This document shows positions 55,026-64,000 of a stretch of 64,000 nt of DNA, piece by piece. Position 1 is the first letter of the stretch. Each line of letters opens with the position of its first letter. Source of the DNA: Rhypophila decipiens (Eukaryota > Ascomycota > Sordariomycetes > Sordariales > Naviculisporaceae); assembly GCA_033297075.1 (NCBI GenBank), contig MU858105.1, forward strand, positions 1-64,000, given 5' to 3'. A program made the translations under genes and the position numbers. Below the pieces are notes generated by a model, which made no database searches, had not been told where the DNA came from, and saw only the letters and a program-made list of their open reading frames with translations.

Positions 55026-56684
55026 TCAAATAGTCACAACACTCTCGTTGCTGGGTGTTTGGGTATCACTCCAATGGTCCATGGGCTCGGTTATGTAACT
55101 GCTCATTGTCCCTGTCCCACTCCAAGCACTGTTTTTTCGATGTACCGGGGCAGGCCGCGTAGGCTTTGGTTGTAGGGGTGTCTCGAAATGCTGTTGCTGC
55201 TGGGCCTCATTTGCCTCAGCGCTTTGATCTCCGTTTTCCCCGGTCGTTGTGCGTGGTGAAGGCTGGGGTGACTCGATGATGACATTCTGAGAAGTGGTGT
55301 TGTCATGACCGGTTGTGTGCCGATCCCGAGAGGGTAACTCTGAATGGAGGCCACCGCCCTCACACCTAAAGTCGGAAAACAAGTCGTCATCGTCCAGCAA
55401 GGCGGTCTCCAGAGACAACAGGCGGCGTTGCCGGCCGCTGAAACCATCGATACTGTTTTTCCAAGGACGATTGACATTAGACATGATGGGGGGACAGGCG
55501 CCTCCGAGATGGCTGTTGGCGTAGCAGTGACTGTGGGCGGCAAGAGAGTTGCGGCGATGGGTCGACATTCTGAGTACCTTCCCCAAGAGCTCGGCTATGT
55601 TCATCTCGATGTGGAGTTTGATGAGATAGGCAGCTGGGTGAAGTTGAACGTAGCTGCTTCTGTTAGTCTTAGTGTCGTTGTTGGGTAACGTGAGTGGTAC
55701 TTACACATCATCGTCTGGCAGGGACATCAAACCAATAACCATGACCTTGTCACAGCTTGTGTTAGCGTGGAAGTTCAATCGAGTATCCTATTCTGAGAAG
55801 GGAGAGGACTTACATCAAGTGAAAGAGAAAATACAACCATGACCAAATTGAACCGATACACCAGCTTGTACTTGTCCAGACCATTCGCAATGAGCTTCGT
55901 CCTGATCAGATACATAAAGTATCCATTGAGAAAACCATCAATGATCAAGAAGATGCACTTCTCGGCACGATCCCAGATCTGGTTGGCTCGTATGTAGGCT
56001 GGACTGATTTGCAGCCGAGCCGGGACCCAGATGCAAAAGACGGTGATGTTGATGATGCCAATGGCGATACCGACAGCCCATTTCAGCTTTATGGCCCGAT
56101 CGGGGTTGTACATGATGAGAGCTATTCTGTTCGTCATGATTTGCGTCAGACATTGGACCTGTTGAAGTTAGTTCTGCGTTGCAGGATTGACGAGAATGGT
56201 GGACTAACCTGAATGGTCCACATGCAAACTGTGAACAGTAGATGATGGTAAGCATATGTTGGCGGCTGGTTGGGTTGTGTTGGTTCACTTACGCATGCCA
56301 GTAAAATACCACACACTATGAAGCAGTCTGTTAGCCTTCCGTCATGCAACACTCACAAGATTCCCAAACATACCTTGGATTGATAAAGTTCTCAAGGAAG
56401 AGCCAGCTCGTGGCAGTGGTGGCAACACACGATGTCCACTCGAGCCAGATCATGACAATATAGGCGTTCAATCTGTGTGACCTCGTCCATGATCGGTAAG
56501 TCTGTCGTACAGCTTTGGTGCACGAGAAAGCAGCGATAGCGATTGTGAATCCCCAAATAAAGGTCGCAAGGAACATGTCGGTAAGCCTTGGAGGTGCCTC
56601 GTAGTACCACGGCGGCACCAAGGTGCCGTCGAGGTCGGCAGTATCAAGACTGCCCGAGGCATTGCCCATGTCTGTCCAACCCAT
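55026..56684 (-). CDS. Seven-transmembrane fungal integral membrane protein
   Basis: Six exons, 56374-56684, 56293-56315, 56209-56228, 55814-56158, 55705-55745 and 55026-55653, give 455 aa. Two internal exons are only 23 and 20 nt, yet all phases fit. Seven hydrophobic segments are visible: MFLATFIWGFTIAIAAF; YIVMIWLEWTSCVATTA; one across the micro-exons (VWYFTGMLCMWTI); AVGIAIGIINITVFCIWV; FLIIDGFLNGYFMYL; FNLVMVVFSLSL with VMVIGLMSLP; and VQLHPAAYLIKLHIEM. The N-terminus carries an N-glycosylation-like site (MGNASGS). The last ~170 residues are a polar cytoplasmic tail rich in Ser/Thr/Gln. The layout resembles fungus-specific receptor-like membrane proteins (Pth11-like or related), but no CFEM domain is present and function is unknown. 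Confidence 0.85.
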
Positions 56685-58300
56685 GCTTCTCTGTATGCCT
56701 TGTGTGATTGGGAATAGTGTAGTGGGTTTATCCTTTGTTTGTCAAGAGGTGGAAAGTTCGAGTACCTGTGTAGGACTTCGAGGTCGTTGGGTTGTGTAAA
56801 GGTCTCTATCAGAGACATGATGATGATATTTGTACGGTGGCGGTGGTTGCGGTGATGCTGGATAATTGGCAAGAAAGGAGTCTTTGTAGACATCGCAACA
56901 CCGACCTGTAACGGAATAACTGATAAGCCATCATCGTCAATCGAGTAGGGAGGAGGGAACAAGCTAGTAAAGCAGGAACATGGTGGACTGAGCGAAGACC
57001 GAGCGCAGTTGAAAATAATCGAGAAATTCCTCGGGAAGACCTACTGCTGCTGGGACGGGAGTAAGACGTATATTGAAGTCGACTGATACAAAAACAAATA
57101 CACTCCCGAGAGGAAAACCGGTTATTTGACGGTCCCAAGGTAGTACCCGAGGCCGTTCAGCCAGTTCTTACAACAAGAGCTGCCTAGGCCGCCACAAACA
57201 GAATGGATGGATGACAAATGGGAGCAAAACGAGAAAACCCGGACATTAGGTACAGCAAAAGAAGGACCGCGGCGGTGTAAGCAGTGGCACGGGGGACAGG
57301 AGCATGACGTTTTATCGGAAAAAAATCGAAATTCTGTTTTCCAGAAAGAGCGAAAAGAGTTGGAGAAAGGCGGTGTCCAATTTTGTAATTAGCATTTCCA
57401 TGATGGGAAGGTGGGCTACCAGTTCTGCCATCAGGACCGTGTCGGTCTTGGAGAATGTCGATGATTTGTTGCGGGTAGATCAAATTAAGGGATGAAGACA
57501 GATATGTTTCGGAGGGAAACGGTAGGCGAGTCAGTTCATGTGCATCAGGTGGTGCTCTTCACCAACTTTCACCGAAAAGTAGTGATGACCTCAAGCTGGG
57601 ATTTTGGCAGTGGCACCAAAGGCAGGGAGGGGTTGTTCATCAAATAGTATTTGCGGAGGTTTGTTCCTTCCCCCCCGTCGCCTTGCCGGACCCTCGAACC
57701 ACTAAGCGTCATCTCTGTTCTCCATCGTGTACACTCTGCAGCTCTGCGCCAGTCGAGAAGCAAGTTTGACCGCCGGTCTTGGACTCAGCCACAGGATCAT
57801 CCCGGTCTTTGGGGCCATGGCTTTTTCTCTTGCTTTGCGCATTGTTCGTGTTTTTGTGTTTCGATTCTTCTGGATTCTACCTGAGCTCCCGGTGGCCAGT
57901 CTGCCAGTCTTTGCTTGGATACATATTATGTCAGCACAGACGGACGCTTGTCTGACACCTCGCACGTGGTCACTCTCTCACAGACTCACAGTGCAGGAAC
58001 TCCGTGAAGAAAACGATTGAATCATCTAGCACCAGAATGAAGGCGCTGGAAAGACGAAAAACTCAAGTACAAAAACCACAGAAACCAGTATAAACAGCGA
58101 GAACGAACCGACAAGCCATCATATTATCATTTGTCGTTACCATGTCGTCATCAATCATGCCACCTGGCTCCTAGTCCCTTCCACTCCAAAAGCTTGGCCA
58201 ATATGGTGGCAAGCTAAAGCAATACATAACTAGGGCTCCGGATTCTCTGCTCGCACCTCAGTACAGTATGCGCCTGCCTTTACCGCCAGAGTGGCTGCGA
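56685..58300. other. Intergenic, no supported gene
   Basis: About 1.6 kb containing the seven-TM promoter and the 3' flank of the chitinase gene. ORFs are short and without domains. Confidence 0.55.
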
Positions 58301-59690
58301 CTACTCGCACTGTGACCACCACTCGCTCAGTGCGCGGCATTTGTAGGGTGGGATGCACTCGGTCGGGCCCGTGTAGCCATTTCCACCACACTGTCCCCAT
58401 TGGGGCACTTTGCCGGGGCCCGAGGTGGTTGTCGTAATCGGAGGCCGAGTGGTGCTTGTCGTCAAGGTGGTAGAAATAGGCGGTTTTGTGGTGGTTGTGA
58501 CGGGATCAGTGCCTCCCGAAGCCAGAGCAGCGGTAATGCTGTCCAGGAACCCGTTGTTGTTAAAGACCTGAGACATATCCCAGGCCATGACGCCGCCGAA
58601 GCTGCTGAACTGCTTGGAGTACCGAATGACCGAGGAGAGCTGGTTGCCCGAGACATATCCGCTGCCGGCCGCACTGGGGCTGCCGGGGATGCCCAGGAGG
58701 ATCTTGACGTTGGGGTTCTTGCTGCTTGTCTTGGCCCAGTTGTCCCAAACGTTGAAGTTGAAGTTGAACTGGCTGGCGGACCCCGGTACGTAGGACTGCA
58801 CACCGCAGTAATTGTTATAGAACTGCACGGCTACAAAGTCGAACTTGACCGAGTTGAGTATGTCCTGGTTTGCTGCGTCCGGAAAAGGGCACTGAGGGGC
58901 GGCCGAGAGCAAGTATTTCTTGTTGGATGCGGCGTCCATGTTGGTACGGAGCTGGCTGGCAAAGGCGACCAGGTTGGCCGAAACAGCCTCGACATCAATG
59001 TCGAATCCATCGACGACAGCCGACCCAAATGGTCGATTGATGGACTTGTTGTTCTGATCAGGCCCGAACATTGCCCAGATGGTGTTGGCCCACTTCACAG
59101 CCTCGCTCGCCGAGCTGAAACCGCCTTCGGTATAGGTGGCCCCGCCAATGGAGAGCACGACGGTCTTGCCTTGGCCTTGGCAGGTCTTGATATCCGCCCT
59201 GATACCGAAAAACGTTAGAAAGGTGCTTGGTGCTGAAATCTGGAGCACGCCGGGTTTTTCTTACTCGATCTCGGGGCATTTCAACAGCTGGGTGCCGTCA
59301 AAAACGGTACACCTGTCACTGGCACTAGCAAAGTTGAGCAGGGTCGGGTTCTTGATGCTATGAAGAAACGCGAGCGGGATCACGTCAAGATTGCTGTCTG
59401 CGTGGGGTGTGAGCAGGTGGGCGGTTCATATACACGGAAAGACGCGACTCACTGCCGCAGTAGGTTGCAAGGCGTTGCTGGCTCTGAGCCTGGCCAGCCG
59501 AGTTCTGACCTATTGAAGTGTTAGCCTGCCGATCACAGGGCTTGACATTTATTGACTTCCGTCCTATTGCTTAGTACTCACCCCAGTAGAGGACAACGTT
59601 ATCCGAAGCTCCATAGGAGAAACCGGCGAGGGTGCCGGGAATCAATGAAAGGACAGCCCCTCCGAGGGCCAACACAGTCGAGGAAAACAT
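58301..59690 (-). CDS. Secreted GH18 chitinase with C-terminal CBM1
   Basis: Four exons, 59582-59690, 59453-59509, 59265-59397 and 58301-59198, give 398 aa. A signal peptide leads ([20 protein letters not shown]). The catalytic domain is class III (plant/bacterial-type) GH18: [29 protein letters not shown], and the DxxDxDxE motif as DGFDIDVE, whose Glu is the proton donor. QFYNNYCGV and [11 protein letters not shown] are the later substrate-binding strands. A Thr/Pro-rich linker joins a fungal CBM1 at the C-terminus ([20 protein letters not shown], then the last Cys in WWSQCE). CBM1 usually binds cellulose and sometimes chitin. All key residues are intact. It probably acts on fungal or arthropod chitin outside the cell. 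Confidence 0.96.
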
Positions 59691-61720
59691 GTCAAACGAG
59701 CGGAAAGGAGGTAAAGGAGCGGCGGTGGGAAATGGGTCTTTTGATATCCGAAGGAATGAATAGAAGCTGTTTTAGCCTGAAGACGGAGGGACGGCGCGGC
59801 TCGAGCCTCTGCCGCGTGTCGGTCAATGGATGTTGATGAGTTGAAGGAATGAATGATTTCCGACCCGGGGAAAAATTTATCAAGCTGGTCCGAGCCGTCC
59901 CCAGGGAGCGCGTCGGATTAATATACCAAGACATCAGATCGAAACAGCCGGGGTCGATGCCAGCACGTGGCTGTTTCTCGCCATCGCTATTGTCACACTT
60001 CTCATGTCTCAAGCATCTTTCAAGAGAGATAGTCACCCTGATGGAAATTTGTGACGTTGCACATCAAATATCTGGAGTGGACGCACATGGGGACGCACTA
60101 AGACTTGAGAACGAGTACCATGTGTCCAAAAGATAGTGGGTGTGTGGAATGCAAGGGCAACATTCCTTGCTGGGCGTGTACTAAATCATTTAGATCTCCG
60201 ATAGCCAGCCGCACCTGTCCCTTTACTATAACCTATAATCCCGTCTGAGAATCACTTAGCCCAAAAGGGTATGAGGTGACTACAGTATACTAAGGATCCC
60301 CCACTGCATGTTTGGAAGCTTGTAGATCACCTGAATCCCAATTATGGGGAACCATGCCCCTGAAAGATCATAAATGGGCTTACTAGTGAGAGTGTCATAT
60401 CTTTTACTCCTTAAAGCTCAAAACAAGCCAACACCGAAGTATACCTGCAGCCTTCAAGTTTTCGTTCTCACATCACAAGCCAGTTAGCCATGGTTGCATA
60501 ACCACTTACAAGAGAGTAAATGCAACTCGGTGGCGGGGGATGAAAAAAAGGGGTTTAGCGGTCATATATACCGACCGCCTATTACGCCAAGTGACATGGG
60601 AGGGGCCAAGGCACTCCTATTATCAGTATGTTTGCTACCAGTTGGAATAAGTTGGGGGCCTTCATTCCGATATTCTTCAGACTTAACTTGGGTCAAATTT
60701 CATTCTGAGGTTTGCTTGTTAGGAAGCCGCCTAATCGGACGATGTCATTGGCTGGACGTTATTGTCATGGTAGGACGTGAACCACCCCCTGAGATAGTCA
60801 GCTTCCTTTTCCGGTGCTGAGAGGCCACTTGAAAAGCGCCCCTGTGATCCGGCAGTGTGTTCACCCCACGTTGCATGGGTGAGTTGATGAACATTTCCAG
60901 GTCAGGCCAGGGGTACTACGACGCTGATGGACCGAGACCACATGCAAATGCCGTCAAATGTCGGCAATCTAGGTTGTACACTACTTTGCAGGCGTGATAC
61001 GATCAACATAAGCACAATGTATGATCACACTGAGGCTGGATAGGACATATTCATTGGGGGTTGGTCATATCTCACCCGACACCAAGGCGAGAGTCGCCTC
61101 CCAAGTCATCACCTACGTCCACATTAAGCAGCAAGAACCACTGATCTCTCCTTTGACGGCTTAATACTACCTCTTGTAACAGATAAACCCAAGTACGCAT
61201 AGATACCCAGCAGTTGGGTACCGAACGCCTTGGTCCACATCGGGCAAGCCCCCCCTGACCAACCGTTACAGGGGTACTGGTAACGTTACACTTGAAATCT
61301 TATCACGACGACATGAGATCTCCCAACACACGTCCATGTCTCAAGAGATGGTTTCGCACATGTGATGATTATAAACTCACTTAATCGTCTTTCCGCCTCT
61401 GCAGAAGGCACTGTGCCCATATTACTACCCAATGTTTCCCGATATGGGACATATCACGGTGTCAGAGGCTCGATGAGTGTACGTGCTTGAACCGTACAAC
61501 TGAGCTCGGGGCTTTCAACCTCGACCTTGATGTTCAGAACTTGTGATAGTAACCACGAGATGCATTCACCTCGCATCGCCATGCCATGATACCCATGAAA
61601 TCGATAACCGAAAGATATGATATTCCATTCTCGGACAGATGGGAGGCCCCAGACATCCTACCTCCTACTTTCCACATTCTAAAATGCCAATCCCCACTTC
61701 CGAGTACAGCAAAGAAGTCC
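59691..61720. other. Intergenic, no supported gene
   Basis: About 2 kb holding the chitinase promoter and the 3' flank of the histidine-phosphatase gene. No ORF with a domain. Confidence 0.55.
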
Positions 61721-62930
61721 TCACAATGAACTACCAGCCGGTCCGCAAATCCCGCAACTTTCCGCCGGAGTCGGTGGCTCAGGAACTGTCGAAGTCCCAT
61801 TCAAAACGAACCTCTCCGCCTTGACAAGCACAGCAATAGACTGGCCCGTAGTGAGGTTGAACTTTGGATTTTGATGCCCGATAACCTCGAGCAAAGGTCC
61901 CACGTTGACACCATGCGTGACGACCGAGATGAATGTGCTCTTGTCGGCCGCAAATATATCATCCAGAAAATTTCTGACCCGAGCAGACTGCCCAGAGGCC
62001 GACTCGAGAGTCTTGCCGGTGAATATCTCGTCTTGCTCCGTGAACCCTTGTTCAAATTTGTACTTTGGGTAGCGCGCTTGGATCCATGATTTTGGGTGTC
62101 GGTAGGAGCAGGTGCATTGGTTTATCGTTTCGCGGAGGTTCTATTATTTCCATTCTTGATGTCAGCCTTTTGTGCCCATCTTTTGGATTTATTTGAAACG
62201 GGTCTAATCACCTCCTTGACAATGGGAGCAAACCCATCCACAAGCGAACCAAACGTCAGATTCGCAGTTGCCAACGTCCTCGACATGGGACCGACATAAA
62301 ACGACTGAGGAAATGGGACCTTGGCTTTTGGTGCTGTCTCCGCCCAAAATTGATTCGACTCGACGAGCTGGCCGACTCCCTTGGGTGTTAATTCCGCGTC
62401 TCGCCATGTCATCGTGCCGTTACCATCTTGTTGGGACCAGTAACAGTCCCAGCATTTTGTCCCGTAGTAGGACTGCGCGACGTTATGGTAGGCTTCGCCG
62501 TGGCGCGAGAAGTAAAAGAGTTTGTATGAGGTGTTCTCGTCTTTGTAGTACCGGTTGATGTAGTTGATGTATTTCGTATAGCGCTCCCACTTGGTCAGTT
62601 GGGTCTGGTCGGACTGCGTGTCGGTTGGGTAGCGCCTGTTTATGAGGCCGTATTCGACTTTGGTCTGAATGCGAAGAGAGTATATTGTTAACGATTCGTA
62701 TTCTTTATCGGCTTCATGGTGACAAGACACGCATTTGTTTTGAGCAAGGAGAAGGCGCGTACGTAGTCTGGTGGATTCGCGTTGATCGCTGGGTTTTCCT
62801 GAATGAAATCTCCTGGGTAGGTGCTGTACCGGAAGCCAAGCTCTTCGCACCAAGCCGCTGCCTTGACTTTTGGAAGAACCGCGCCAACAAGAGCTACTGT
62901 TAGTACTCGGCGAAATATGAACGCGGCCAT
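61721..62930 (-). CDS. Secreted histidine phosphatase (phosphoglycerate-mutase superfamily)
   Basis: Three exons, 62763-62930, 62212-62664 and 61721-62140, give 346 aa with matching phases. Donors are GTACGC and GTGATT; acceptors are CAG and TAG. A signal peptide leads (MAAFIFRRVLTVALVGAVLP). The catalytic RHG motif is in YFSRHGEAYHNVAQ, the conserved Arg in VGPMSRTLATANLT, and the second His in ISVVTHGVNVGPLLEV. WRDAELTPKGVGQL is the usual D..LT..G segment. The set identifies branch-1 histidine phosphatases. The secreted location makes a role as a phosphatase more likely than glycolytic mutase. Substrate is unknown. Confidence 0.92.
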
Positions 62931-63443
62931 GGTTTCGTTTTTAGTTCCCAATATTCGCTTGGGTAGAACTTCTAGTAGCCGGTTCTAAGAAGCTTCTATT
63001 TATGCCCTATGACGCTTGGTATTAATGAGGGGAAATGCGAGTGCGAGACGAAAGGAACTTCGTACTTGGGTAAATGTATATTGCCGCGAGATTAATCTGC
63101 AAGGTTTATCAGGTTACACCACTCGGTGATTTGATTTATATTGTCATACATGATAATCCATCATGTGTTGTTCCGTGCACTACCATAATGACCTTCACGA
63201 AGTCGCGCAGTTCATTCTCAAGCACATTTGCATTTTCAAGACGGACCACGAAAGCCGCAGAATCAGATGGAAAAGCCCCCAGGGTCCAGGAGCAAACGCT
63301 CCAAGTTTAGAGGCCACAAATACGGACGTAATTGTGTCTAGTCCGATTATGGAGTATGAAACTAGTTTGAGAATGGAATGAGAAGTAGCGACTGGACGTA
63401 GTATGCACCACGTAAGAACTTAGTCCAGTCCATCATCCATGTG
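62931..63443. other. Intergenic
   Basis: Promoter of the histidine-phosphatase gene and 3' flank of the coiled-coil gene. No supported ORF. Confidence 0.5.
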
Positions 63444-64000
63444 TCAGTCGGCAATATAAGGCTGGCTGGGAGCATGGTGACCTTTCCTGCACATAATCGT
63501 CCGTCTCGGTACTATGTTGGAATCCATCTGGATCTCACTGATTCTCTGATTTAAGCACTCGATCTCGTGCTGTTGGCTTATTTTCTCGTTCTCAAGTTGT
63601 CGTACTCTGCCGTTCAGCTCACTGATCTCCGTTTTGTACAGTCCTATGAATGATCTCAGTTCTGCAATTTCGATCACCCATTCTTCACGCTCTCGATTGT
63701 GCCGTTCTTCTAGGCTTTTCAAGGCGGCGCCCATTGCGTTGTGTGTTTCACTCTTCGCTTCCTGTCGTTTCAAGCTGAAGGACTGTTGTTCAGCCAGCTG
63801 TAATTTCAAGATTTCAACCTGTTTCACCCGGTTCTCAAGGATTTGTATCGTCTTCTGTGATTCCTCCCCCTCGCGAAGAAGCTCAGTGTACTCGGTTGCT
63901 TTGCCAGAAAGCTCCTCAACACGATCCTGGAGCGCGCGGTTCCTTTCCTCCAGTTCTATGACTTGGTTGATGGTGTCTCGTCTGTCCTTCTCTAGCGCCT
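63444..64000 (-). CDS. C-terminal part of a coiled-coil protein (cut by window end)
   Basis: The frame is open from the right window edge to a stop at 63444, about 185 residues. It has strong heptad patterns rich in Glu, Leu, Lys, Arg and Gln (ELEERNRALQDRVEELSG, QILENRVKQVEILKLQLAEQ, ELNGRVRQLENEKISQQHEI). The last ~30 residues are not coiled (VPRRTIMCRKGHHAPS). The start and any N-terminal domain lie outside the window, so the function cannot be given. Fungal proteins of this type are often structural or NACHT/P-loop-linked; neither can be tested here. Confidence 0.7.
   Translation of the reverse strand, partial: ALEKDRRDTINQVIELEERNRALQDRVEELSGKATEYTELLREGEESQKTIQILENRVKQVEILKLQLAEQQSFSLKRQEAKSETHNAMGAALKSLEERHNREREEWVIEIAELRSFIGLYKTEISELNGRVRQLENEKISQQHEIECLNQRISEIQMDSNIVPRRTIMCRKGHHAPSQPYIAD

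Noticed and set aside
1..64000. CRISPR arrays, prophage or operon-type organisation
   Set aside because: No regularly spaced direct repeats with unique spacers, no phage-type genes, and genes with spliceosomal introns throughout; this is fungal nuclear DNA.

Overview
This window looks like nuclear DNA of a filamentous ascomycete (Pezizomycotina, most likely a Sordariomycete; the class is inferred). The sequence shows short 50-100 nt introns with GTRNGT donors and CTAAC-like branch sites. It also shows a heterokaryon-incompatibility (HET) gene, WSC-domain secreted proteins, a Zn2Cys6 regulator, a GH18 chitinase with a fungal CBM1, a LAP1-type aminopeptidase, TTAGGG-type repeats and an intron-bearing tRNA-Ala(AGC). 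I found no bacterial or viral genes and no CRISPR array.

Layout. 0-9 kb: a 121-bp solo-LTR-like element, a putative small membrane protein, an ISG12/IFI6-like protein, the nucleolar rRNA-processing factor ESF1, an unresolved small-ORF locus, and a GPI-anchored cupredoxin. 9-12 kb: gene-poor, with a non-autonomous inverted-repeat transposon flanked by an 8-bp duplication. 11.7-26 kb: a triple-WSC secreted protein, the mitochondrial ATPase AFG1, a DUF1295/steroid-reductase-like membrane protein, leucine aminopeptidase, a type I surface protein whose frame is broken twice, and a second triple-WSC protein with a C-terminal carbohydrate-binding-like module. 26.8-34.5 kb: a two-TM protein, a HET-domain gene interrupted by one in-frame TAG, a tyrosinase, an uncharacterised Rossmann-like protein, and a Kre9/KNH-type GPI protein. 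35.9-42.9 kb (plus strand): a nitrilase, a SAM methyltransferase, a FAR1/MULE-derived DNA-binding protein, a cytochrome P450, and a second copy of the 121-bp element just after the P450. 43.7-48 kb: an uncharacterised 173-aa protein, a decayed larger gene followed by a short interstitial telomeric repeat, and the tRNA. 49.8-64 kb: a Zn2Cys6 transcription factor, a seven-TM membrane protein, the chitinase, a secreted histidine phosphatase, and the 3' end of a coiled-coil gene cut by the window edge.

The genes do not form one pathway. Housekeeping genes (ESF1, AFG1, tRNA) are interspersed with secreted, wall-associated and accessory genes. Intron models were built by hand from splice sites and checked by frame arithmetic. 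Where a model fails (the surface protein at 20.3-22.4 kb, the HET gene, the 45.6-47.1 kb locus) I report the break rather than smooth it over.

The most notable signals are two young transposon relics with perfect target-site duplications, the single nonsense codon in an otherwise intact HET gene with a linked membrane-protein gene, the decayed gene beside telomere-like repeats, a tandem-repeat array in the presumed 3'UTR of the second WSC gene, and the transposase-derived DNA-binding protein.
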